Assembly (NCBI GenBank): GCA_944320295.1 | Contig: CALUGY010000094.1 | Location: 1-64,000, forward strand | DNA: 64,000 bases | DNA from: an uncultured Bacteroides sp. | Lineage (GTDB): Bacteria; Bacteroidota; Bacteroidia; Bacteroidales; Bacteroidaceae | Reading direction: 5' to 3' | In this document: one piece after another, positions 26,721 to 34,807 of the stretch | Position numbering within the stretch: the stretch's first letter is position 1 | Layout of the letters: each line of letters opens with the position of its first letter | Program-made: the position numbers and the translations under genes | The notes under the pieces: generated by a model | What the model was told of the DNA's origin: nothing | The model's input: only the letters and a program-made list of their open reading frames with translations | Databases searched by the model: none

Positions 26721-29336
26721 ATGTTACTTAGAAACAAAATAACGAGAAAAAAGTTTGCTATACTCGCTCTATTGTGCTGCATAACTATAAGCTCCATCGC
26801 TCAAGAGATTATTCCTATATACAAAGATGCCAGCAAACCGATAGAAGAACGGGTAGCAGACTTATTATCTAAAATGACATTACAGGAAAAAATAGCACAA
26901 TTAAGTCACCTACATGGTCACCAACTGTACAATGGACAGGAAGTAGACTTACAAAAACTTAAAGATGCAGCAGGCGACATGAGTTACGGATGCGTCGAAG
27001 GATTCAACCTTACCGGTAAACAGGTCAGGAAAGCATTCTACGCCATACAGAAATACATGACTGAAGAAACCCGCTTAGGAATTCCTGTACTGACTGTAAC
27101 CGAATCTTTACATGGGTCGGTACACGACGGCTCCACAATTTTTCCGCAAACCGTAGCCGTAGGCAGTTCTTTCAATTTAGATTTAGCTTACCTTATGACA
27201 AAAGCCATTGCCGTTGAGCTAAGATCACAAGGAGTTATACAAACCCTCTCGCCGGGCTTGGACGTTGTCAGAGATTTAAGATGGGGACGCGTGGAAGAAT
27301 CGTTCGGTGAAGATCCTTGGCTGGTAGGACAAATGGGAATTGCACAGGTGAGAGGCTACATAGATGGAGGTGTATCACCCATGTTAAAGCCATTTGGTCC
27401 CGGTGGAGCACCATCGGGCGGATTGAACTTGGCATCTGTCGAAAGTGGAGAACGAGATGTACGCAACATCCATATCAAACCTTATGAAATGGCCGTGCAC
27501 AATACAAAAGTCAAAGCCGTCATGACATCGTACAATTCATGGAACGGCATACCCAACTCAGCTTCATCCTGGTTACTGACAGACCTTTTGCGTAACGAAT
27601 GGGGATTCAAAGGGTATGTTTATTCCGATTGGGGAGCAGTTGCGATGCTTAAAGACTTCCAGCGCACAGCAAAAGACGATGGCGATGCGGCAATGCAAGC
27701 CTTAACCGCAGGTTTGGATTTGGAAGCTTCCAGCAATTGTTTCCGAGCTTTGGAAGAACTGGTAAAACAAGGAGAGTTCGATGTGAAATATATAGACTTA
27801 GCCGTAGAACGTATCCTGCGGGTTAAGTTCGAACTAGGACTGTTTGAAAATCCATATCCTGGAAGCGATATGCCCGAGGCTGCAATGCGCACAACAGAGA
27901 CAGTTGAATTGTCGCGTAAAGTGGCAGACGAATCCATTGTGTTGCTAAAAAACAAGAACGGACTCCTACCTTTAAATATAAACACCATCAAATCTCTTGC
28001 TGTCATCGGACCGAATGCTAACCAAGTACAATTTGGCGATTACACATGGAGCAGAAGCAATAACGATGGAATAACTCCACTCGAAGGGCTTAAAAAACGC
28101 CTCGAAAACAAAGTGGAACTAAATTATGCAGCAGGCTGCGATCTTGTCACAAACGATACGACAGGATTCGACGAGGCCATTTCAGCAGTCCGGAAAAGCG
28201 ACATAGCCCTTATATTTGTCGGTTCTTCCAGCGCTTCGTTGGCACGAGACTATTCTGATGCCACATGTGGAGAAGGTTTCGACCTGTCTTCCTTAGACTT
28301 GACCGGCATGCAAGAAGAACTAATAAGAAAAATATACGATATTGGGAAACCTGTCATTGTAATCCTTGTCACAGGAAAACCATTTTCTATCCCTTGGATA
28401 AAAGAAAACATCCCAGCCATCGTTGTACAATGGTATGGAGGTGAAAAAGCCGGAGATGCCATAGCCGACATGTTGTTAGGCTATACAAATCCCTCGGCCA
28501 AGTTACCATTCTCCTTCCCGCAAAGTGTGGGACATTTACCGGTATTCTATAACCACCTCCCCACAGACAAAGGTTTCTACCGACAACCGGGCAGTCCCAA
28601 CCGCCCAGGCCGGGACTATGTATTCTCTTCTCCGGATCCGCTATGGGCCTTCGGACACGGGCTAAGCTATACGACATTTGAATACCTGAATGCCGATCTC
28701 TCTGCCCGGTATCTACAACCCACGGATACGCTTATCATCAAAGTATCTTTAAAGAATACAGGAAAAAGGGCAGGAAAAGAAGTAGTGCAACTCTACGTCA
28801 GAGACATCGTTAGCTCGGTAGTAACTCCTGTGAAGCAACTGAAAGCATTTGCCAAACCACTTATCAAGCCAGGAGAGACGAAAGAAGTTGTCTTGAAGCT
28901 ACCCATACAAGAACTGGCTTTATACGATATTAGGATGAAGAGAGTAGTGGAAAATGGCGAATATGAGCTACAAATAGGAAGTGCTTCAGACGACATAAAA
29001 TTACGTAAAACAATTACCGTAGGAACTCAATTAGCAAGAAATGACGGAAACACCCAGCCTGCGCCCCCCGACATAGAACGTATTTTGAAGGATCCTGGCA
29101 AGAAAATTACTGTTAGAGGCTACGTACGGGACGTACAGGTAACTCCTGTCGGAGGCATTGAAATTAAATCAAACTATTCTGGCCTGACGGTAAAAAGTGC
29201 AGCAGATGGTTCATACTCCATCCGGACTGTAGAAAACGACATACTGACCGTCTCTGCCGAGGGATTCAGAACCATAAATATCAGAGTGGATAAACAAAAA
29301 AACTTAAACATCAAATTAGACTACAGCCATGATTAG
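26721..29336 (+). CDS. GH3 beta-glycosidase with extra C-terminal regulatory-like domain
   Basis: Exported glycosidase of 871 residues (signal peptide to about residue 27, SSIAQ). The GH3 barrel carries the nucleophile in YVYSDWGAV (Asp303), then the alpha/beta sandwich and a fibronectin-III-like domain (KNTGKRAGKEVVQLYVRD). After these, about residues 785-871 form a carboxypeptidase-regulatory-like beta-sandwich (ITVRGYVRDVQV and ADGSYSIRTVENDILTVSA), which is unusual on GH3 enzymes and more typical of SusC N-termini. Specificity is probably beta-glucosidase or beta-xylosidase. The stop overlaps the GH20 start by 8 bases. Confidence 0.92.
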   Translation: MLLRNKITRKKFAILALLCCITISSIAQEIIPIYKDASKPIEERVADLLSKMTLQEKIAQLSHLHGHQLYNGQEVDLQKLKDAAGDMSYGCVEGFNLTGKQVRKAFYAIQKYMTEETRLGIPVLTVTESLHGSVHDGSTIFPQTVAVGSSFNLDLAYLMTKAIAVELRSQGVIQTLSPGLDVVRDLRWGRVEESFGEDPWLVGQMGIAQVRGYIDGGVSPMLKPFGPGGAPSGGLNLASVESGERDVRNIHIKPYEMAVHNTKVKAVMTSYNSWNGIPNSASSWLLTDLLRNEWGFKGYVYSDWGAVAMLKDFQRTAKDDGDAAMQALTAGLDLEASSNCFRALEELVKQGEFDVKYIDLAVERILRVKFELGLFENPYPGSDMPEAAMRTTETVELSRKVADESIVLLKNKNGLLPLNINTIKSLAVIGPNANQVQFGDYTWSRSNNDGITPLEGLKKRLENKVELNYAAGCDLVTNDTTGFDEAISAVRKSDIALIFVGSSSASLARDYSDATCGEGFDLSSLDLTGMQEELIRKIYDIGKPVIVILVTGKPFSIPWIKENIPAIVVQWYGGEKAGDAIADMLLGYTNPSAKLPFSFPQSVGHLPVFYNHLPTDKGFYRQPGSPNRPGRDYVFSSPDPLWAFGHGLSYTTFEYLNADLSARYLQPTDTLIIKVSLKNTGKRAGKEVVQLYVRDIVSSVVTPVKQLKAFAKPLIKPGETKEVVLKLPIQELALYDIRMKRVVENGEYELQIGSASDDIKLRKTITVGTQLARNDGNTQPAPPDIERILKDPGKKITVRGYVRDVQVTPVGGIEIKSNYSGLTVKSAADGSYSIRTVENDILTVSAEGFRTINIRVDKQKNLNIKLDYSHD

Positions 29337-31155
29337 ACGTGACATTTTGTTAGGGAGCATGTTGACCATATGCACCATTTTCCCCGTATCATTGCCTTGC
29401 CATGCGCAAACCGTTATTCCCGCACCGAAAGAAATGGTCGTGGGAGAAGGATATTTCGATGTATCCCCCGAAACCCGCATTGACTACAACGACAACAGCC
29501 TCACCACAACTGCAGAGCTATTCAATGACTATCTGGACGGCCGTTTCGGATTTACATTAAAAAAAGGAACAAAAGGGAAGAACACCATCCGTCTACGAAT
29601 AGACAAGAGCATGCCCCAAGAAGCATATTCATTGATTATAAATAGCAAAGGTGTGGCAATCACCGGAAATGAAGCAGGAATATTCTACGGCATACAGACC
29701 TTGCAACAATTATTGAAAGCTGAAAATGAAGAAAATATCCATCTACCTTACATTACAATAAACGACGAACCGCGCTTCAGCTACCGGGGACTTATGCTTG
29801 ATGTGGCACGGTATTTCTACCCCGTGGAATACGTAAAAAAGTTCATAGACCTAATGGCACGGTACAAGATAAACCGTTTCCATTGGCACTTGACGGAAGA
29901 CGCGGGATGGCGCATCGAAATCAAAAAGTATCCTGAGTTGACGACTATCGGGGCATGGCGTAATAGCACTCAATGGGAACGCAATGGTGAGGACCAGGAC
30001 CGAGTACCCCATGGAGGCTTTTACACCCAAGAGCAGATCCGGGAAATTGTCCGCTATGCGGCAAACAGATACGTCACCATTGTTCCTGAAATAGATTTGC
30101 CAGGACACACGATGGCCGCATTGGCCGCTTATCCGGAGCTGTCTTGCAGCGGAGGCCCATTCCAAGTGCCCGAAACGTGGGGAATAAAAGAGGACGTGCT
30201 CTGCCTTGGCAACGATGACACGTACCGCTTTGTAGAAGATGTCTTGACAGAAGTTATCGACCTGTTTCCTGGTGAATACATCCACATAGGTGGTGACGAA
30301 GCACCCAAAAAACGTTGGAAAGCATGCCCAAAATGTCAGCAACGCATCAAAGAGAATAATCTGAAAGATGAACATGGACTGCAAAGTTATTTTATTCACC
30401 ATTTAGATGAGTTTGTCACCAAGAAAGGCCGGAAAATCATCGGTTGGGACGAAATATTGGAAGGAGGACTAAGCCCTAATGCCACAGTCATGAGCTGGCG
30501 GGGAGAAGATGGAGGCATCGCAGCTGCATCGCAACAACACGACGTGATAATGAGCCCGAACATCTACTTATACCTCGACTATTACCAATCGGACAACAGG
30601 AACTCAGAACCCCTGGGGGCACTATGGGCACCGACCGTCACGCTGGAAAAAACGTACAGCTATGAACCTTACACCCCGAAACTCACCAAGGAGCAATGCA
30701 ACTATATCATAGGCATACAAGGAAATGTGTGGGGAGAATTCATACACCATCCTGACAAAGTGAGTTACATGGCTTACCCCCGGGCCATGGCTATGGCAGA
30801 AACAGCGTGGTCACCAGCCAAAAAGAAAAACTATGCGGACTTCTGTAAAAGACTGGCCTCATGCCTTGCCGATTTAGACAGGCAAGGCATCACCTTCCGA
30901 ATACCCGAACCTATTGGTTGGAACCAAGCAGTCGTGGACGGGAACTTGGCGATCATTGATTTAAAACCTTCTGTCGAAGGAGCAGCCATCTATTATACAA
31001 CAGACGGTAGTAATCCTCGCCTGTATGGGAAACTCTACACAGATACGTTACGAGTACCTTTATCTTTTAGTGGAGTAAACGTGAAATGCTATCTGCGCCT
31101 CCCTTCCGGCAGAAGTAGTGCCATATACACGGTCACGGCTCGAAACTCAGAGTAA
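29329..31155 (+). CDS. GH20 beta-N-acetylhexosaminidase
   Basis: Exported exo-hexosaminidase of 608 residues (signal peptide to about residue 27, CHAQT). A GH20b-type N-domain (about 30-140) is followed by the catalytic barrel, which contains the Asp-Glu pair of substrate-assisted catalysis in HIGGDEAPK (Asp323-Glu324). Further family motifs are HWHLTEDAGWRIEI and VPEIDLPGH. The C-terminal beta-sandwich (IYYTTDGSNPRL) is the usual HEX_C-type module. It removes terminal GlcNAc or GalNAc. It is the last gene of the operon, so the target glycan contains beta-linked HexNAc. Confidence 0.95.
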   Translation: MIRRDILLGSMLTICTIFPVSLPCHAQTVIPAPKEMVVGEGYFDVSPETRIDYNDNSLTTTAELFNDYLDGRFGFTLKKGTKGKNTIRLRIDKSMPQEAYSLIINSKGVAITGNEAGIFYGIQTLQQLLKAENEENIHLPYITINDEPRFSYRGLMLDVARYFYPVEYVKKFIDLMARYKINRFHWHLTEDAGWRIEIKKYPELTTIGAWRNSTQWERNGEDQDRVPHGGFYTQEQIREIVRYAANRYVTIVPEIDLPGHTMAALAAYPELSCSGGPFQVPETWGIKEDVLCLGNDDTYRFVEDVLTEVIDLFPGEYIHIGGDEAPKKRWKACPKCQQRIKENNLKDEHGLQSYFIHHLDEFVTKKGRKIIGWDEILEGGLSPNATVMSWRGEDGGIAAASQQHDVIMSPNIYLYLDYYQSDNRNSEPLGALWAPTVTLEKTYSYEPYTPKLTKEQCNYIIGIQGNVWGEFIHHPDKVSYMAYPRAMAMAETAWSPAKKKNYADFCKRLASCLADLDRQGITFRIPEPIGWNQAVVDGNLAIIDLKPSVEGAAIYYTTDGSNPRLYGKLYTDTLRVPLSFSGVNVKCYLRLPSGRSSAIYTVTARNSE

Positions 31156-31214
31156 AACCTCCCCGATACAGGATAGATTCCGGCAAACATATAAGCAGTT
31201 TGGTCGCTACATAC

Positions 31215-31252
31215 ACGGCCCGCAAGCGGAACATGTTGCGCTTGCGAGCCGT
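31215..31252. repeat. 22-bp repeat family, copy 3 (single unit)
   Basis: A 38-bp near-perfect palindrome centred on AACATGTT, with arms ACGGCCCGCAAGCG and the matching right side; only two pairs mismatch. The left arm resembles the left boundary of copy 8 (ACGGCCCGTAAGCG). It contains one unit only, whereas every other copy has four. It lies at the right edge of the AT-rich island. Confidence 0.75.
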
Positions 31253-31287
31253 GTGCGCTCCGCATATCCATAAAACTTGCGCCATTT

Positions 31288-31319
31288 TTTGTAGACATCC
31301 ATTTTTCTGACTACTTTTG
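31288..31319 (+). promoter_or_regulatory. Promoter upstream of parE
   Basis: TTTG (31288-31291), a 20-nt spacer and TACTTTTG (31312-31319): an excellent Bacteroides promoter. The transcription start would fall at about 31326, inside the terminator-like hairpin that follows. Confidence 0.65.
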
Positions 31320-31320
31320 C

Positions 31321-31347
31321 AAAGCTCCCTTCCAAGGGAGCTTTTTT
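31321..31347 (+). terminator. Terminator-like hairpin between GH20 and parE
   Basis: AAAGCTCCC (31321-31329) pairs with GGGAGCTTT (31336-31344) around TTCCAA, ending in six T residues (31342-31347). It is well suited to end the utilisation operon, yet it overlaps the start region of the parE promoter. Confidence 0.8.
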
Positions 31348-31368
31348 AAGCCCAAGCATGACAAGAAG

Positions 31369-33306
31369 ATGGAAGAAGAAAACAAGCATATCCAACTGCT
31401 ACTGAATGAAGACAGCACTCCCGCCACACCTCCTTCGTCCACGGAATACACCGACGAGAACATCCGCCACCTGGACGACATGGAGCACATCCGTGTGCGC
31501 TCCGGCATGTACATAGGCCGGCTGGGCAACGGAAGCCAGAGCGACGACGGCATCTACGTGCTGCTTAAAGAAACGCTGGACAACTCGATAGACGAGTTCA
31601 AGATGGGCGCGGGAAAGAAAATCGAAGTGACCATCGAGGACAGCCGCCGCGTGAGCGTACGTGACTACGGGCGCGGCATACCGCAAGGCAAACTCATTGA
31701 AGCCGTCAGCAAGTTGAACACGGGCGGCAAGTACGACTCGAAGGCGTTCAAGAAAAGCGTAGGCCTGAACGGCGTGGGCATCAAAGCGGTGAACGCCCTG
31801 AGCAGCCGCTTCGAGGTGCGCAGCTACCGCGACGGCAAGGTACGCACGGCCATCTTCGAGCGGGGTGTGCTGCTGAGCGACACGACCGGGGACTCGGCGG
31901 AGGAGACAGGCACCTACATCTTCTTCGAGCCGGACGACACGCTGTTCACGGGCTATGCCTTCCAGAACCAGTTTGTCGAAACCCTGCTGCGCAACTACAC
32001 GTACCTCAACACGGGGCTTACCTTTATTTATAACGGGCAACGCATCGTGTCGCGCCACGGGCTGGAGGATCTGCTGAAGGACAACATGACGAGCGAGGGC
32101 CTCTACGACATCGTGCACCTCAAGGGCGAGGATATCGAGATAGCCTTCACCCACACCAACCAGTACGGCGAGGAGTACTACTCCTTCGTCAACGGCCAGC
32201 ACACCACGCAAGGGGGCACGCACCAGTCGGCCCTGAAGGAGCATCTGGCACGTACCATCAAGGAATTCTATCAGAAGAACTTCGACTACTCCGACATACG
32301 CAACGGGCTGGTGGCCGCCATCGCCATCGACGTGGAGGAGCCCATGTTCGAAAGCCAGACCAAGACCAAGCTGGGCAGCAACAACATGTGGCCCGCCGTC
32401 CCGCAAGAGGGCAAGGCGGCAGGCCCCACGGTGAACAAGTACGTGGGCGACTTCATCAAGACGGAGGTGGATAACTACCTGCACAAGAACCCGCTGGTGG
32501 CCGACGTGATGCTGCAAAAGATACAAGAGAGCGAGAAGGAGCGCAAGGCCATAGCCGGCGTGACCAAGCTGGCCCGCGAGCGCGCCAAGAAGGCGAACCT
32601 GCACAACCGCAAGCTGCGCGACTGCCGCTACCACCTGAGCGACGGCAAAGGCAAGGAGCAGGAGGCACAGTCGTGCATCTTCATCACCGAGGGCGATTCG
32701 GCCAGCGGCTCCATCACCAAGAGCCGCGATGTCAACACGCAGGCCGTGTTCAGTCTCCGGGGCAAGCCGCTCAACAGCTTCGGCATGGCCAAGAAGGTGG
32801 TGTACGAGAACGAAGAGTTCAACCTCCTCCAGGCCGCCCTCAACATAGAAGACGGCATGGAGGGACTGCGCTACAACAAGGTCATCGTGGCCACCGATGC
32901 CGACGTGGACGGCATGCACATCCGCCTGCTCATGATTACGTTCTTCCTGCAATTCTTCCCCGACCTCATCAAGAAGGGGCACGTCTACATATTGCAGACG
33001 CCGCTGTTCCGCGTGCGCAACAAGAAGAAGACGGCCTATTGCTATACCGAGGACGAACGCCTGCGTGCCATCCAGGAACTGGGGCCGAACCCCGAAATCA
33101 CCCGCTTCAAGGGCCTCGGTGAAATATCGCCCGACGAGTTCCGGCATTTCATAGGCAAGGACATGCGCCTGGAGCCTGTCACCCTGCGCAAGACCGACTC
33201 GGTAAAGGAGATGCTCGAATTCTACATGGGAAAGAACACCATGGAACGCCAGAACTTCATCATTCATAACCTGGTGATTGAGGAGGACTTGGTGGAAGAA
33301 GAGTAA
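31369..33306 (+). CDS. parE: DNA topoisomerase IV subunit B (type IIA ATPase subunit)
   Basis: ATPase subunit of the chromosome-decatenating topoisomerase, 645 residues. The GHKL ATP site is visible as [17 protein letters not shown] and [13 protein letters not shown]; the TOPRIM domain has [10 protein letters not shown] and [10 protein letters not shown]. Bacteroidetes ParE proteins carry the string [15 protein letters not shown], which separates this from GyrB. No parC is in the window on this side. It is the first gene after the AT-rich island and is followed by the RhuM-PLD gene after 26 nt and then coaD. Confidence 0.93.
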   Translation: MEEENKHIQLLLNEDSTPATPPSSTEYTDENIRHLDDMEHIRVRSGMYIGRLGNGSQSDDGIYVLLKETLDNSIDEFKMGAGKKIEVTIEDSRRVSVRDYGRGIPQGKLIEAVSKLNTGGKYDSKAFKKSVGLNGVGIKAVNALSSRFEVRSYRDGKVRTAIFERGVLLSDTTGDSAEETGTYIFFEPDDTLFTGYAFQNQFVETLLRNYTYLNTGLTFIYNGQRIVSRHGLEDLLKDNMTSEGLYDIVHLKGEDIEIAFTHTNQYGEEYYSFVNGQHTTQGGTHQSALKEHLARTIKEFYQKNFDYSDIRNGLVAAIAIDVEEPMFESQTKTKLGSNNMWPAVPQEGKAAGPTVNKYVGDFIKTEVDNYLHKNPLVADVMLQKIQESEKERKAIAGVTKLARERAKKANLHNRKLRDCRYHLSDGKGKEQEAQSCIFITEGDSASGSITKSRDVNTQAVFSLRGKPLNSFGMAKKVVYENEEFNLLQAALNIEDGMEGLRYNKVIVATDADVDGMHIRLLMITFFLQFFPDLIKKGHVYILQTPLFRVRNKKKTAYCYTEDERLRAIQELGPNPEITRFKGLGEISPDEFRHFIGKDMRLEPVTLRKTDSVKEMLEFYMGKNTMERQNFIIHNLVIEEDLVEEE

Positions 33307-33332
33307 AAACTGAAATAGCATTGCACACGCTC

Positions 33333-34169
33333 ATGCAAGAACTGAATGAAATCATATTATACCAGCCTGACGAGACAGTCAAGCTGGAAGTCCGCATAGA
33401 AGATGAAACGGTATGGCTGACACAGACCCAGCTCGTGGAGCTATTCCAGTCGAGCAAAGCCAATATCAGCGAGCACATCAAGCACATCTACCAACAGCAA
33501 GAGCTGGAGGAAGCGGCAACCGTTCGGAAATTCCGAACAGTTCAAAACGAAGGAGGAAGGCAAATCATGCGGAGCCGGACTTTCTACAACCTGGATGTCA
33601 TCATCTCCGTAGGCTACCAGGTAAACACACGCCGTGGCATCGAGTTCCGCCAATGGGCCAACAAGGTGCTGAAGGAATACATGATGCGGGGTTACGCCTT
33701 CAGCAACCGCATGGAACGCCTGGAACAACGGGTGACAAAGGCCGAGGAAAAGATAGACTTCTTCGTCCGCACCTCCTTGCCGCCGGTGGAAGGTGTGTTC
33801 TACAACGGGCAGATATTCGACGCGTACCTGTTTGCCACGAACCTGATAAAGTCCGCACGCAAGGCCGTGATACTGATAGACAACTATGTGGACGAAACGG
33901 TGCTCGCCATGCTCTGCAAGCGCGCCCCCGGAGTGGAGGCCACCATCTACACCCCGCACACGGAACAACTGCAACTCGACTTGGACAAGCACGCCTCCCA
34001 ATACCCGCACATCCGGCTATGCCGCTATACGAAGGCGCACGACCGCTTCCTCATCATCGACGAAGAAGTGTATCACATAGGCGCCTCGCTGAAGGACTTG
34101 GGCAAGAAGCTCTTTGCCTTCGCCATCTCGCTGCCTGCAAACTCACTCTTAAACATGATAACGCCATGA
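33333..34169 (+). CDS. RhuM-like protein with C-terminal phospholipase D-like domain
   Basis: Protein of 278 residues from the ATG at 33333 (a TTG at 33321 is in frame). The N-terminal 105 residues match the virulence RhuM family ([26 protein letters not shown], then [20 protein letters not shown]), a DNA-binding-like domain also found in mobile and phage-related genes. A short coiled coil (about 118-140) leads to a PLD-like segment with a single HKD-type site, [22 protein letters not shown]. The function is unknown; nuclease, toxin or regulator are all possible. Its stop overlaps the coaD start as ATGA. Confidence 0.78.
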   Translation: MQELNEIILYQPDETVKLEVRIEDETVWLTQTQLVELFQSSKANISEHIKHIYQQQELEEAATVRKFRTVQNEGGRQIMRSRTFYNLDVIISVGYQVNTRRGIEFRQWANKVLKEYMMRGYAFSNRMERLEQRVTKAEEKIDFFVRTSLPPVEGVFYNGQIFDAYLFATNLIKSARKAVILIDNYVDETVLAMLCKRAPGVEATIYTPHTEQLQLDLDKHASQYPHIRLCRYTKAHDRFLIIDEEVYHIGASLKDLGKKLFAFAISLPANSLLNMITP

Positions 34170-34678
34170 CCCGCGCCCTCTTTCCCGGCACGTTCGACCC
34201 CTTCACCGTCGGGCACGCATCCATCGTCAGCCGCGCACTGGCGTTCGTCGACGAACTCATCATCGCCATAGGCATCAATGGGGAAAAGCACACGCTCTTC
34301 CCGCTGGAGCAACGCCTGCGCATGATAAGCCGCTATTACAAGGACAATCCGCGCGTCAGCGTCCAAACCTACGAGGGGCTGACCACCGACTTCGCCCAAG
34401 AGGCCGGAGCCACCCTCATCGTGCGCGGCATCCGCTCGGTGCGCGACTTCGAGTACGAGCAGGCCATTGCCGACATCAACCGCAGGCTGACGGGCGTGGA
34501 GACGGTGCTGCTCTTCACCGAGCCGCAACTGGCCTGCGTCAGCTCCAGCATGGTGCGCGAGCTGTTAAGTTTTAAGAAAGATGTCGCCCCCTTCCTCCCC
34601 GAAGGGATGGAAACGGGCCTTACCCCTCCACAGACACTCCAGAAGGGGGATAAGGACACTTCCCTTGGAGAGGGCTGA
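34166..34678 (+). CDS. coaD: Pantetheine-phosphate adenylyltransferase
   Basis: Transfers AMP from ATP to 4'-phosphopantetheine in coenzyme A synthesis. Nucleotidyltransferase motifs TFDPFTVGH near the N-terminus and SSSMVREL near the C-terminus, plus [12 protein letters not shown], identify it. The product is 170 residues, about 15-20 longer than typical: after the family's normal end (about residue 148) the frame reads through repeat-derived DNA ([13 protein letters not shown]) and stops at 34676-34678, where the first unit of the 34.68-kb array begins. It overlaps the RhuM-like gene by four bases. Confidence 0.93.
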   Translation: MTRALFPGTFDPFTVGHASIVSRALAFVDELIIAIGINGEKHTLFPLEQRLRMISRYYKDNPRVSVQTYEGLTTDFAQEAGATLIVRGIRSVRDFEYEQAIADINRRLTGVETVLLFTEPQLACVSSSMVRELLSFKKDVAPFLPEGMETGLTPPQTLQKGDKDTSLGEG

Positions 34679-34764
34679 CACTTCTGATAAGTGTGCCCGA
34701 CACTTCTGATAAGTGTCCGTGACACTTGTGCTAAGTGTCAGCGACACTTCTGATAAGTGTCGGC
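34677..34764. repeat. 22-bp tetra-repeat array with a different core
   Basis: Four units start at 34677, 34699, 34721 and 34743, again an exact 22-bp period. Each carries the palindrome GACACTT-N5-AAGTGT(C). In unit 3 the centre differs (GTGCT instead of CTGAT) while the arms are kept. The first unit overlaps the coaD stop codon; the last ends 43 bases before the S41 protease start. It has the same geometry as the GC-rich arrays but no sequence similarity in the core. Confidence 0.9.
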
Positions 34765-34807
34765 GGCCATAAAGGAGAATATCTGTTTTGTAAAAGAATA
34801 TAACCGT

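Noticed and set aside
31399..33321. Long open frame (640 codons) antisense to parE
   Set aside because: It is a by-product of GC-rich codon bias opposite a clear ParE sequence and has no recognisable domain.
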